A program made the position numbers and the translations under genes. Below, piece by piece: positions 48,401-60,358 of a stretch of DNA of 64,000 nt (position 1 is the first letter of the stretch; every line of letters starts with the position of its first letter). This DNA is from Takakia lepidozioides (taxonomy: Eukaryota > Streptophyta > Takakiopsida > Takakiales > Takakiaceae): the NCBI GenBank assembly GCA_030704615.1, contig CM060734.1, positions 52,342,042 to 52,406,041 on the forward strand. The letters run 5' to 3'. The notes under the pieces are model-generated. The model ran no database searches and was not told where the DNA came from. It was given only the letters and a program-made list of their open reading frames with translations.

Positions 48401-50998
48401 GACCTTCCCAACAAGACTTGGGAAGGTTACCTTGGCCAGAATAATAACCCAATATGACAAAGGCAACTGGACCCAAGTAAAAGAGGTTCATTACAAACAA
48501 ACCTAACACCTTACATACAAACAATCATCTACATAAAATGCAGATGGGACAAACTAGCTAAGGCATACCAACAGGTAGGAAAACAAATCTAGGGGGTGGC
48601 ATATGAAGTTCATTTTCGTATCAACTACTGATGAATGACTGACATTGGGTAGCAAAGGATACCAGGGCTTCGCACTTCTGAGGGCAACAACTCCTCAGCA
48701 CTTGACACCTTGTTCCTTACAAGAAGCCGAGCCAATCCAGCACGCAAAGCATTTTTCCGTGCTAGGACCGTCCTCTCCGCATCACCGGATGGCGCCAGCT
48801 CCTATCCATCACCCACCTTACACCATGATGCTTATATCTCAGTGCCCCGACTACACTTTCCTCTCTGGTTAGAAAGTACGACACCAAATGCATCTAGCAA
48901 CTGTTTCATTCTATATTATTGCTGATTCATAAACCTATAAAATTTTCCCCTTCTCTCCCTCCTTTTCTCCATTCCTCAACAGCTTGCAATAATCCTAACA
49001 CCAGCTATCAGTTTCAACACAACAGATGCAGCATAAATATAAGGAAAGTTTCCCTACAAGGAACCAGCCTACCTGCCAGCACTCCTGGGATTGAAATCCA
49101 ACAACAAACAGGGTGCATAGACTGTACAGTGAACTTGTAACTTGCTTCGCCAGTGTCTAGAAGAGAACCTGGCCAAACAGAAGGTCACACGCCAGCACAT
49201 ACACAAGCTCCACTGGCAACTGCAACCAAACCATTTCCAGCCATTAGACTGAACTCCTTTTCCAATCCAGAAATCCAATGAAGGAATAATAGAACATCTG
49301 GGTGATTATGGTTCAATGGTCCTCTATTCTAAACCCTGAAGACTAGATACTCATCAACAGACATATGTAGCCTTGACCATTCGGAGAGTAATGACTGAAA
49401 AGGTAAATTGGTTCACATCTGCCAGAAACCCACGTGCATTAAGAGTGTCTGATGAGATACATTGTCTGGATCATTTGAGTGTTCCAATATGGACAAATGC
49501 CCCACACATTCAGGAAAAAAAATTGCTCTAGAGGACAGCAAAATCTGCTCAACAGTTGATTCAGTAGAACTGGCTTTTTGAGGTGAGGTCCTGCTTAGGC
49601 AATGTGCAAAGTCCAGAACTTTAACCAAGCAATCACCTTGCTGCTTGTGTACATCCATCCATCTATGGCATTCCGATTCACATACTATGTTTCGTTTGAA
49701 ACGTCAATTTCACGTCACCCCCTATCCCAAGGCACTGCCTGACAGACATGCATTTCACTTCAGAATTCTTAGAGCTGTGCTGTTAACAATGACTAGTTCA
49801 TCTCTTCCATGTTCAATTGGGAGGTTTTGAAATTACTTGGAAGAGCGAAACACTTAAATATCAAACTTAAGATAGCTAGTTGTCGAAACAGCCTAAACTA
49901 AGCATCCAGTCACTTTCTGCATCCAACCAACTTAACTCACAGACTTGTGCCACTTACACGGAAAATCAATCGATAATAAAAAGAAAGTCAAGCACCTGGC
50001 GCTTGACGCTAAGCAAGTCCGTTTTCGCCAGCACCTCCTTCAGAACTGGCAAGTCTGTTTCCGACACAAGTGCATGGATCACATCAAAGGATTATCACGA
50101 CAACTTTCCAGAGATCACTTTGGCACCCAATTCAAAGTAATTGGGTTATTATAACCCTAACTTCTTTGGCCCCTCTTGCTTGCATTCTTTCCTCCAACAT
50201 TGCAGATCCATGTCATTTTGGTTCTTCCAGCTAGCAAACCAACTTGCAGGAGGAGACATAGGTAGCAACCTGAGGAATCTCCATGACATTTCAGCCAGTT
50301 CCTTCATGTCGTTCTCAGTTTGGGCATTTTGAGTACAATGGCAGCCCAATGGTGGCATTTCAGGAGTTGTTGAGTTTCATCAAGGTTGAGATATCCAACG
50401 TTCATATCCCTGGAGCAGGTATAAGGGTTCAAGCCCAAATGTAGTGGCAATTTCTCTCACCCACCGACCAGTTGTCCCTAACAGAAAATAGGCAGCTACT
50501 AGCCTGCCCTACACTTCGCTAGCAACTCTGAAAGAAATAGGTGTGAATGACTCATGGAACTCTCATAAGCAGACTGTTGGCTGATCCATGTGCAACGACA
50601 ATGCCCTCGACATTTTGACCTGTTTGTCTCTGGTAAGACATGAGGGATTATGTGATTCTTTCTCAATCCTCTGCACATGAAAGGAAAGGAGCTTTCCGAC
50701 GTCCAAGGGGCCAGAGAAACCAAAACTGTAAACCACCCATTCGTCAAAGCACAGCATCGTGTGGGTGCTCACATTTCAGAGTTTGACAGGTGAGAGCGAG
50801 AGTAGCCTTTTTGGCTACCACCGAAGGTACATAGATGAGGGACCGGATGGAGGCCGTAGCATGGCGATCCGCATCGCCTTTGAGCATGGCTTGCACCACT
50901 TTGGCCGCCTGCCGCCTCACCCGCTGCAGCAGCTGCGCCCGCATGCCCGACCCCCCGCCTCTTACGCCCGATCCCTCCGCCATCGCCTCCCCTCTCAC
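42442..50998 (-). CDS. NSUN5: NSUN5/Rcm1-type rRNA cytosine-C5 methyltransferase
   Basis: Thirteen exons with consistent phases: 50998-50773, 50054-49996, 49219-49169, 48801-48663, 48274-48186, 47930-47832, 47201-47148, 45265-45121, 44965-44904, 44757-44670, 44370-44287, 43682-43521 and 42713-42442; 509 residues. N-terminal helical region: SIRSLIYVPSVVAKKATLAL, YLPVLKEVL, VELVYVLACDLLFGQ. PRYVRVNTL follows, then SAM-binding LDACAAPGNKT, DFLRIDP, motif IV LLDPSCSGSGT and motif VI VVYSTCSIHQRENED, with both catalytic-pair cysteines, then GFFVALF and a basic tail HRRKLKRKRKKER. The family methylates one cytosine of the large-subunit rRNA in the nucleolus. Intron 7 is 1.9 kb and contains a LINE fragment. 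It shares a short divergent promoter with the ATP synthase gene. Confidence 0.95.
45500..46382 (+). mobile_element. LINE (non-LTR retrotransposon) 3' fragment in NSUN5 intron 7
   Basis: Antisense to the host gene, the plus strand reads FGIPSLSSRRDEFKVRWWGQ (about 45543-45600), then after one TGA an open frame to 46382. That frame carries LKFKLRAGSLPLNSKQ and a zinc-binding CPLCGQSEDSIHFLIHCPGF. This is the pattern at the C-terminal end of LINE reverse transcriptases (C-P-x-C-x(n)-H-x(3-4)-H/C-C-P). The 5' part with the RT core is missing, as expected for 5'-truncated LINEs. CT-rich simple sequence flanks it on both sides. Confidence 0.75.
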
Positions 50999-51380
50999 TC
51001 ACACACCACTCAATCTCCTCACCGGCTCAATACTTCCTCATAGCAACAGCCCAACAGAAAAACTCGACATTTGCACAAAGTCCGTTGTTTGTCTGACGTG
51101 GGGTTTCGTCATTCGGAATAAGAGTTGAAGGTTAATTTACTACCGGTGCCCAGAAGTGACCGCCCGCCAGTTCTAGTTTCTAGTTTCTCGTTTCTACTTT
51201 GCTTCGAGAGTAGCAACGTAGCAACCCACCAGGGTTCGTTCTGGTCTTCGGTGCCTAGAGAGGGAGAAGGAGAGAGAGGGTGCTTCTGTGATATAGTTAA
51301 GCGTGGGAGGAAGATCTCTGACAGTAGTGGGTTGTTTGAGCACTTTTGTTTGTGGGTTTGTGTGAGAGGAGAGGGTGAGA
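50999..51380. promoter_or_regulatory. Divergent promoter between NSUN5 and ATP synthase delta
   Basis: Only 382 bp separate the two ATG codons, so promoters and both leaders must be packed here. A CT/TTTCTAG-rich stretch (about 51173-51200) and a GA-rich leader (about 51255-51315) before the ATP synthase start are visible. No TATA box stands out. Confidence 0.6.
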
Positions 51381-52838
51381 ATGCTGGGACGGCAAGGAAT
51401 CAGATCCGGGCTGCGGGCATGGACAACTGCCCGTCCGATGCTGGCACGCCCATATGCCGATGCACCGTCAGGAGAGAAGGCTCCTGCAGAAGCCCTGGTT
51501 TCTGAGCAATTCAAGGCCGACTGGAAGAAGGTTGCTCCAAATTTTGATATGCCAAAGTTCCCTACCAATTTCATGGCGACCCGGCCCCCAGTGCCAAGCA
51601 CCATCCCTACAAAGCTCACCGTCAACTTTGTGCTTCCTTATCAATCCGAGCTTCAGGCTAAAGAGGTGCGTTTACAGCCATAGATCGTCGGGTAAGACTG
51701 TCCCCGCCTCCTTCCTCCTCCTCCTTCTCTCGCGTCCAACCACAGAAACAATATATCGTGCAATGGTTTATGCGGGCGTCATACGATCACCTGGTTCATG
51801 AACTCCATGGTGTTACTAGGAGTAAGTGTTGCATTTGAAGAAAGGGAGAGAGCATTTGTCAGAGGAGATAGAACTGGGGAAGGAAATGCAGGTTGTGCAT
51901 TGCTGTACTTGACGAGACCATTTGGTTTGTGAATCACTGGCACTGTCAATTAAAAGTACTTGATGTTATTGAGTGAGCGAACAGAACTAGGGTTACCCTA
52001 AAGATCGATTCGCCTGTTATGCTCAAAATCTGGGAAGGCAGATGCTCAGTAACATACAAAGGCAGCCATACTAAGGCTTTGAGTTTTAGTGTCAACAGAT
52101 GGCACTCTTGCAAAGAAACACAACAGCTTCCGCCAGCAGTGTAGGGAGAATGCAAGTGAGTTGGAAATCATAGTGTCACATATCCACATGCTCATCACTA
52201 CAGCACATCTGCTTCATCTAATGCTCTCTGCAATACATTGAACAATTCTAAGCTTGCCTTGGAAACGTATGGAGTTAAACAGTAAATACTTTGTCCAATT
52301 GTACCCTGTGAACCTGTCTGTCCAGGAACCTCTATGGTTGGCTGGACTATTGACTCAGAGACATTTCGTCCAGAATAAGTCACCCCAACACCTGCGATCC
52401 AACCTCATCCAGCTTTTAAAGAGGATCGGTGCTTGAGCTCATCAGCATTATTGTAATTGACCTGTCATGTGGGGTTCTCCATGTTGACAGGTAGACATGG
52501 TGATCGTGCCAGCCACGTCAGGCCAGATGGGAGTGCTGCCAGGGCATGTACCAACCATTGCAGAGCTAAAGCCTGGCATTCTCTCTGTTCACGATGGTTC
52601 TGAGGTGAAGCAATACTTTGTGAGCAGCGGGTTTGCGTTCGTTCATGCTAATTCTGTTGCCGACATTGTGGCTATCGAGGCTAATCCGTTGGACAGATTT
52701 GACCCTGAAGAGGTACGCAAAGGGGTGGCTGAATATGCGCAGAAAGTCAACTCTGCAAAAGATGATCTTGAGAAGGCAGAAGCCCAGATTGGGCTTGAGG
52801 TTCACAGCGCATTGCAAGTTGCATTGGGTATCTCCTAG
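51381..52838 (+). CDS. Mitochondrial F1F0-ATP synthase subunit delta (bacterial epsilon homologue)
   Basis: Two exons, 51381-51665 and 52491-52838, join in phase 0 to give 210 residues. The N-terminus is a mitochondrial presequence ([20 protein letters not shown], Arg-rich, no acidic residues), followed by a plant-specific spacer with [20 protein letters not shown]. The epsilon-type beta-sandwich follows ([58 protein letters not shown]). It ends with the alpha-helical hairpin ([20 protein letters not shown]). The protein is part of the central stalk of F1. Length and domain order match the plant family. Confidence 0.95.
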
Positions 52839-55173
52839 ATGGGTTTGAGTGATGGTTTCATTCATTCGCGAAGGAGACAAGGCTTGTCATGAACTGTGAG
52901 GCAGGGGAGTATTAGGATGTAAAATATGTGCCAGTGGATCTGATGGAAGAATGAGTTGGTTTGGGTTTCCCAGCACTGGCATCATATTTTCTAAGTCTCT
53001 CGTCTGTGGGACACATGTTAGAATGCCTCTTGTGCAAGATTTTGGACACATCTTGTATCACAAGCGGAATGCAACGAATGAACTTGATGTCTAGGTTGTG
53101 TGACTCTTTGTTCTGAATTCAATACCAAATAAACATTACTTGCCCTGTTCAGAGTGAATTGTCCAATAGACATCTACTGCACAAAGTTGTCAGAGGTGAG
53201 GTTTCAACTTGGCCAGTGCTATACCATGCTGCATTGCCAGCTGCTCACAGGGATTGGTGAATCAAAGTAAGTGGTAGGACTCGTCAGTTTGAGCCCTATT
53301 TTCAGAAATAGGTAGTCAGCGACATTATAAAGCACCTGCCCTGCATGAGACTCTGCAATTTTTGGACCTGCCCTCAGGTGGGTCCTCAAATTGTGGAATC
53401 TCCTGGGGCAGGTGCTTGACTCTATACAAGAATTATTTTGCGGAGTGTTGTGGCAAAAGCCCAATTCACATGAAGAGATGAAAATAGAGCTTCAATCAGC
53501 TTATCACCAAGGATGGAAAATGTCTTTCTGAAATGGCTTAAGTTTGCAGCTGCAATTTTTCTCTGGTGCAATTAAGTCTTCTACCCAATCCCATGGAGCT
53601 TGTGTTGTGCCAAAGTCAGCAGCCCCAAAACTTTACCTCGGCAGGTGTGGAGGGCCCAAAGGTAGGGGTTTGCACTTCACTTCGCAAATTGTGCAACCCA
53701 GCAATGCACAATGCACAACGACCTCTCCTGGACGGCTGCTAGTCATAGCCGCATTACACAACCGGGCTAAGAGAACAATCCTTGCAAAGTATTGAAAAGA
53801 GCGAACATGCAAACATTTCTGCGATGGGTCGGATGGGAGAATGCAGGCGGGGATATAGTGTAAAGTGTCTGGAACCCTAACTAGTTCACCACATGAAGGC
53901 AAAGAAGTGCGAGCAAGAAGATCCGCCATCAAATTGCAAGTTGAATTTTGAAATTTGGATCATGCATACATCCCAAGATACTAGGAACAAATCCACCAAG
54001 GGACACTTAAAAGTTGAATAGCATGTGGATGAACCTTGCCAAACAAAAACTTGACCAGTTATGTATGACTAAGTCTCTTTATGCTTAATCTTCTTGATTA
54101 AATTCATATTGTTGTTTAGGTCCTAAAAATTCTAATGCTCTTCACATGTGGAAAGCTCAACTGGCCACTGACCCACATCACATTTTTTGTAAGAAAAGAG
54201 GAGGAAGCTCTTCCATTTGGAAACACAAAGAAAAATGTAAAAACTATGGACTTAATCCATGGGGGCGATGTCTGACAACACAGTCCACATGATTTTGTCA
54301 TGTCAAATCTTCCCCACCTCCTCTCAAGGTTGACACAGATTGGAGTGACGCAAAAAGTGGTGATGTACATGATAGAGTTATACATGGAGTGACACTTGAG
54401 TAAACAAAGGAAAGACAGTAACATTAAAGCAGATTTGACAAAATGATTTTCATAATTCAGTTTTTTCCTTGGGCACTATGGGCGGTCTACCGGCCCACTT
54501 GATTACAGTGAGAGGAAAAACTAACCTTTTTCCAAGTAACCTTGCATGAGCACAAAGCACAAGGCTTAAGGCACAGCCCAGCAAAAGGGAATAATACCAC
54601 ATAATATCACCTGGGTGGTATAGAGTGGGTGGCAAAATATTAGTGACGTCTCATAGTCATAGATTCAAATCCAAATTCATTGAAATATCTTGAGCTGATT
54701 TGTAAAATGCTATAAATCTTAAGATATAATGAGTTAGAGTCTAGAATTTATATTGTCACGAATTGAAGCCATCATTTATTCCCCACCACAATCGTCGTAT
54801 TCTTCAAACAAATCATTTCATAGCCATCATATCACTGACCACCATTTATCACCAACTAAAGAAAGTTAGAAAATAACCAAGGCACGGTGTAATCCCCCTA
54901 TCCATCCCTCCCTCCCTACTCTTATAAAACCCACCCCCAAAAAAAGGGTAATGGCAAAGTGGTGTTCAATTACCCTAGCATTGGTTGGAGACTTTTTTTC
55001 TTTTTACATTGTCACGTCTACATCTTCGATCTAAGCTAGACCACATTTGTCCTCAATGAGTAGTAAAGCTTTTAAATTGAGAGATTTCTTCAGAGTGAAG
55101 AATATAAACAGATGATAGTGGAACTTACTATATTTTTGGATCATTTTCTTCAAACTTGACTGATTTTGCACAA
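52839..55173. other. Intergenic, no gene supported
   Basis: Contains the 3' UTR of the ATP synthase gene, then AT-rich DNA with short open frames (for example 53544-53795 and the minus-strand frame 54424-54116) that show no domain. Confidence 0.5.
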
Positions 55174-55557
55174 TGGTTTCTTATGCGCATACGTATTGCT
55201 ACACAATTACATCGTTGTCCAAACCACAGAACACTTGATACACAACAAACTAGTTTGCCACAATGAAATCAAACATAAAACAAAACATGAACCTTTTGCA
55301 TTTCACTCATAAAAACATGGAGCCAAGCCATGTGCACCCCAAGCTGTAGGGAATCCACATGACGCGCCATAGCTAGAGGCAGAAGGCTCAACTTGAGAAA
55401 GCTCAGCCTCACCACAACTGTCGTGAGGATAACCACACCCAGGTGCCTAACACCATTTTCATCCCTGGTTTGGCACTTGGGTCAAACTCCAAGTGCCAAT
55501 ATATAAAAACTATTTATTTTCTAGCTAGTTTCACACTAGAAGTTAACTTGACATGGT
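55174..55557 (-). mobile_element. Solo LTR related to the retrotransposon at 1.4-10.5 kb
   Basis: In reverse orientation 55553-55178 aligns with the 3' terminal repeat of the gypsy element over its full A2-B2 length. It starts TGTCAAG, has the ATAGTTTTTATATATTGGCA block, and ends with the GTGGTTTGGACAACGATG tail. It is flanked by TGGT at 55174-55177 and 55554-55557, a 4-bp target-site duplication. Its sequence is clearly diverged from the 10-kb copy, so it is a related rather than identical family member. Confidence 0.8.
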
Positions 55558-55959
55558 CAAGTACATTTTCTTGGTCATATTGGCTTTACACTATAGAGCA
55601 AGACCAACAATGTTAGGAATGACATGGCGTCTAAGTGGATTATGGCGGGAGATTGTTGGTCTATGGACCAAGAAAAGAACCCATGTAGTTTAGAGGACCA
55701 ATTCTCGGACCGGGACCAAGTATGGAAGCACTAAACTATAATTTTTGTAAATGATCTTGATCCTAACCGTCAATTAGACCCAATCTTGAGTGTCGAGTGG
55801 GAAAGATGAACGTGAAGTTGATACATCTCATTTTAAACTTCTTGGTCGTGGTCCAAGGCCTTTAGACTTTAGGAGTTCCTGGGATAGTAATATTTTAATA
55901 TGCATCTAGGGACCAAGATGTGGACCAATTGGAATCAAACTAGCGGTAAGTGCCCCTCA

Positions 55960-56200
55960 AGAAGAAGTAAGAGTTGCACATCGGCTGCTGGTAAGTGCAC
56001 AGTGTATCGCCCTGGTGGTTCGGGGTTCAAACCCGCTGCCCTTCCTAGTGTGTGGATTGTCCGTGATTGGTTATTCTGGTGGTGGTGACGTTTCCCTCTT
56101 GTGTGCCCAATGGCTTATCTGAAAGGCGGTTAATTTTTCCCTCTCTTCGAGGGCATGAATTGTGAGCAGTCGCTCCCTGTTTCCTTTGGAAAAAAGAAAA
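55960..56200 (+). mobile_element. SINE-like element
   Basis: A good B box, GGTTCAAACCC (56024-56034), lies about 40 bp behind a weak A box (GCTGGTAAGTGCACAGTG, 55987-56004). An unrelated body and an A-rich end (GGAAAAAAGAAAAG, about 56188) follow. No tRNA cloverleaf can be drawn from the flanks. Confidence 0.45.
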
Positions 56201-56517
56201 GTAAGAGCTTAATTTTATAAATTAATTATAAATAAAAGTAAATCATCCTTATTTTACAGGAGCCATTACACAACTCGTCACTTGTTCATGTCAGCCTTGA
56301 CTCCATCCGAATCTCAATTCTTACAGGGCCTCCATTTATTTTTTAATTTTTTTAAGGGGAACACTTGGGAGCGACAACTCACCATATCAGGCCCCTTAAT
56401 TATAGTGAGAGGAAAAAATAACCTCTTTCGCCATGAAGGCTTTTGCATGGGACACCTCCCAAGAAGGGGGAGAAGAACATACCACAGCCATCAAGGTAGC
56501 CTCCACTCAGATTATAA

Positions 56518-56535
56518 AGGTCACTTCACACTTGC
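56518..56535 (+). repeat. Left TIR of the Harbinger element
   Basis: AGGTCACTTCACACTTGC, preceded by target-site TAA. Confidence 0.85.
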
Positions 56536-57114
56536 CACTAGCATAGGGTCATCACCACGACATGCATATTTTAAGCTACCTTACCTCTGTTCACACCTAT
56601 AGTTATCATTCTGGGCTATTTTCCGTTGGTAACTAACTATCTCAGTGTTCATACTTGCCACGAATTATCAACAAAACGTAGCATCACATCACACATGTAA
56701 CTATCTGCATTCATGACTACAGCACAGTGTCCCTGGTGATTGCTCCGCCACAATCCGTCATTTCACATTTGTGCTCACCTTGAGTAGCGTCGATTCCATC
56801 AACTGTACACCACATGAGGCCATTGCAAGCTATTCTGCTCGCGCAATTCTTTCAGCTTGTTTACAGATGCAGGATGTTCTGATGTTAGGTTTTGCAGAAA
56901 GCCAGGAAATGTGTAGCTCGCTGAACAGTTGAAACTACTGAAGCCTCCGACATTTCTGATCAAGACAATAGGTTGATATTCCAAAAAATGATGAACTCCC
57001 TCATTCTCCATCAGTATAGACTGTCGTGTTATATGAGTTGTTAGGGAGTAAAGATTTAGGGGACTGGGTCAAAGCCAGATCCACTACATGGTACTCACAA
57101 TTCCTGATGGTGTA

Positions 57115-58201
57115 GTATGACAACCATCGTTGGATAGAGCATTTCCGCGTGAGTAGATCGTTTGTGAGGCAATTAACTGAAAAATTTTAGCATCTGATGA
57201 TAAAAAATGACACTAGATATCGATTAGTTGTCCCTGTAGGCATCCGTGTTGCTTGTTTTCTCTACGAGTTGGCCCATGCCTCCGAGTACCTACACTGTAG
57301 CGAGTTGTTTGCTATAGGAAAGTCAACAATTCATCTTGTAGGGAGTTCGTGTGCGTTGTGAATATAGTTTTCAAGAACCAAAGGAGGTGGCCGCAAGGGA
57401 ATAACCTACAATATGTACAATTTGGCTTTAAAGAACTGTGTGGTCTGCCATCTATTGTAGGTGCTATAGATGTGACGCAGATCCATATACTGAAACCTAA
57501 GGGACAAGTGTTTGCTGCCGATTACTACAGTTTCAAAATCGAAAGCATATTCAATGCAAATGCAGGTAGTGGTTGATCATGACAAGAGGTTTCATGACAT
57601 GTATGTGGGCATGTCGGGTTCAATGAACGATGCACGAATTTTGAGACTCTCTTCCTTGTACCAGAAAGCCACTTACCACGACTTGTTTTCCTTTGATTAC
57701 AGTCAAGATAAAGTGCGACCTTACCTCATAGGGGACAAGGGATATCCCCTCTTGCCCTGGCTGATGATCCCCCATAAGCAAACAGGGGTGCACCACACAA
57801 TGATTGAAGCTTTATATAATAGACAACTTTGTCGTGGAAGAAGTGTCGTGGAGAATTCGTTTGGGATTTTGAAAAAAATCTTCAGAGAACTACTTATCAA
57901 AAACCTGAATATCCTTTTCATTCCGGATATGGTAGTTTGTTGTTGTTTGCTTCACAATATGATTCTAGATGGTAAAGATTCTGATATCAACGCTTTGATG
58001 CTCCAACTAGAAGTAGAGAATAGAATGGATCAACCAGGTGTAAGGAGGGAAGAAGACAAGTGGATACAAGCAGAACGGCCCATGGAATTTGACGTAGAAA
58101 ACGTCCCTCTTCAAGCTAATGAGATTTCAGGGAATGCACAACGTGTGATTTTACAACAGTATCTTGGCAATCATCGGCCTCAAAATCGTCTAAGGCGTTG
58201 A
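57115..58201 (+). pseudogene. Harbinger-type DDE transposase
   Basis: The N-terminal part reads DNHRWIEHFRVSRSF (from about 57120), NDTRYRLVVPVGIRVACFLY and ELFAIGKSTIH, the usual lead-in of HARBI1-like transposases. The catalytic part has GAIDVTQI (first Asp, about 57460), VGMSGSMNDARIL (about 57607), GDKGYPLLPW (second Asp, about 57732) and RSVVENSFGILKKIFREL (Glu, about 57840). The DDE residues are all present. A TAG near 57189, a stop before 57349 and a frameshift near 57550 break the frame. Confidence 0.9.
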
Positions 58202-58620
58202 ATAAGCCTGGCAGAAGCATTTGGCTCAAAGAAATGATGTTCAATCTATTCTAGGCCACTGTGAAGTTGACAATATTGCAATGAACTAAACTGAATGTGT
58301 TATACTCTCATTGGAGTGGCCATTTCTAAGACTCTCATCTTGGCAATACAAATGGCTACATATATCACTGTGCAATGGCTGAACTATATTGGTTGAATTG
58401 AATGTGTTTGCGTACCGGCCAAGCTGAATGAGCATCAAGAAGCCTTAGCTAGGTCTCTGACATGTTCTTGATCATCCTCTGAAGAATCTGACATAACAAC
58501 TGCTGGTGGAATGAGTTCTTTGTCGTTGATGAAAGCATAGCACATTGTCGTGCTGAGGTTCGCCAAGACACTCACCATGTTCTTCGATGTTCTGTGTAAT
58601 TTTCTGTCTCTTGACTTCCA

Positions 58621-59990
58621 TTATTCTAGCTGATTCTTCCAAGTGCGGTCCTGGTTTTCTTTGCGGCGCTCTTCAATTTCGATCTGGGTATGGTTCATGC
58701 GGTCCATGGCTTCAACGATCACCTTATTATTCTTGTCAGTTGCCTCTATGACAGGTGAAAAAATGCTCGTCCTCTTACGCTTCTGTCCTGTACTACCGTT
58801 TGATACCGGAGTAGTTGGCAATTGATTTCTTGCCGAGGGTGTGTCAACAAGATTCACGATATGAGGCCGAACCTGCGACTCTTCTAGGTCATCCAGATTG
58901 ACAAAATTTGCTCCATGGATAGGTCCCAGATTGCTTTCACTACTTATTTCATGCACTTGTGCTCCTTCGGGTACAAAATCATCGCCTAGAAATTCTGCCA
59001 TAAGGGAACCTCCAGGCTGCACTGAATGGGAACCTCCAAGCTGCACCGAATGAGAAGCTGCCACGTATTGATTTTTGTTTTTGGCTCAATTTTGTTCTGC
59101 GGGTTCAGGCATCCCACCGCTACTCCCCCGCCAAAATTTGGACCAATAAAAAATGTCCCAAAAAAAAAAGTATTCGCTTCGTTCACTATTGTAGAACTCT
59201 CTATGAAGAGTGCATGAAGTAGAACACAAATCAAGTTTGGAGTGCAAAACTGGGAAGAAAATGTGGTTTTGGGTCCAAATGAATTTTGTTTGCTCCCAAA
59301 TTTGGCACGCACATTGCATATGGAGTATGTGTACCATGCAAGAGGTTCCAGAGTAATATGAGATCAATCGAAATTCTTTCAATGGGCCAACGGATGGTTG
59401 TCCATCCAAATGATTTGCATTCACTTCGAGACTTGGCCAGTATATTCAACGTACCATCTCACAAGTCCCAGAGTAATATGATTTCAATCAAAATTATTTT
59501 TGATTGCTATTGAAGCTTTCCAGGGTGAGAGAATCATGAACACCCCTTTATATGTGAGGGATTCAAGTGTTGAGGGGGACAACGATAATATTCACGATGG
59601 AATTATCTCGGGAGATGGTACCTGTCACGTTCTTCAATTGAGAGATTCCAGTAATGAGTGTTTTGACCAGTTCCCTTGTGATAGTCAGACAGTTTCTTGT
59701 AGTCGCTATTCACTCCATTCCATTTATCCTTGGCCATTTTTCAATTGCGAGGTTCTTTGGAACGTGTCAACTTCTGAAGTTCTTCAACAATTTTATTCCA
59801 TTTTTGGCTGCAGGAACCATGTGAGAGCGGGGATCAGCTAGGTGCTTTTGTGCAACATGCTCGGCATGCTTACACTTGATTAGAGCAAGAACTTCTGAAT
59901 GCTCCCAATTGCCTTTGCGCTAGCGAGGAGGTCCATTTCCCCGACCCCTGCCCCTTGCTATGGTGCTTCTTGCGTTTCCTACCATCGCCA
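58621..59990 (-). pseudogene. Myb/SANT-like DNA-binding protein of the Harbinger element
   Basis: Minus-strand trace. RKGNWEHSEVLALIKCKHAE (about 59932-59873), KDKWNGVNSDYKKLSDYHKG and NTHYWNLSIEERDRYHLPR (about 59750-59610) form the trihelix-type Myb/SANT domain that assists Harbinger transposases. The C-terminal part, 59064-58621, is open: it has DDFVPEGAQVHEI, a basic GQKRKRTS and a helical end with MDRMNHTQIEIEERRKEN. Stops occur near 59750 and 59605. About 80 bp at 59508-59587, with the sense EAFQGERIMNTPLYVRD, read on the plus strand. Confidence 0.75.
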
Positions 59991-60337
59991 TAGTGTTTCC
60001 AGTGTTTCCTACCATCATTGCAGTGTTTCCAGTGTTTTCTGATGTCGCTACAGTGTTCGCCATCGCCAAGTGTAGCTTGCGGGTAGGAGCACGGGGAGAA
60101 GATCAATGGCGGGATTAGTAGCTAACACCTGTGTTTCAAAATGATAGCTAACAATTGCTGGTAGGATTTGAAATCTAGGAATTATGTGGATTTAATTATC
60201 CCTAGTGATTGATATTCACGTTGCTACTTTCTAGCGATAGGTTGAGTGATAGTGACCGACACATCATCAATTTTTTTGTGCTAGGGCGCATGTGTGAACT
60301 GTGGGTAGTAAATCACGATTTATCATTGGGGATACCT

Positions 60338-60355
60338 GCAAGTGTGAACTGACCT
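60338..60355 (-). repeat. Right TIR of the Harbinger element
   Basis: The reverse complement reads AGGTCAGTTCACACTTGC, followed on the plus strand by target-site TAA. Confidence 0.85.
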
Positions 60356-60358
60356 TAA

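Larger units (their letters stand above)
56518..60355. mobile_element. PIF/Harbinger DNA transposon
   Basis: Terminal inverted repeats AGGTCA-C/G-TTCACACTTGC occur at 56518-56535 and, reversed, at 60338-60355 (18 bp, one mismatch). They are flanked by TAA at 56515-56517 and 60356-60358, the TWA target-site duplication of this superfamily. The 3,838-bp element holds the two expected genes in convergent order: a DDE transposase (plus) and a Myb/SANT-like protein (minus). Both contain stops or frameshifts, so this copy is not autonomous. Subterminal GTTCACAC motifs near 56586 and 60293 repeat the TIR core. Confidence 0.9.
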
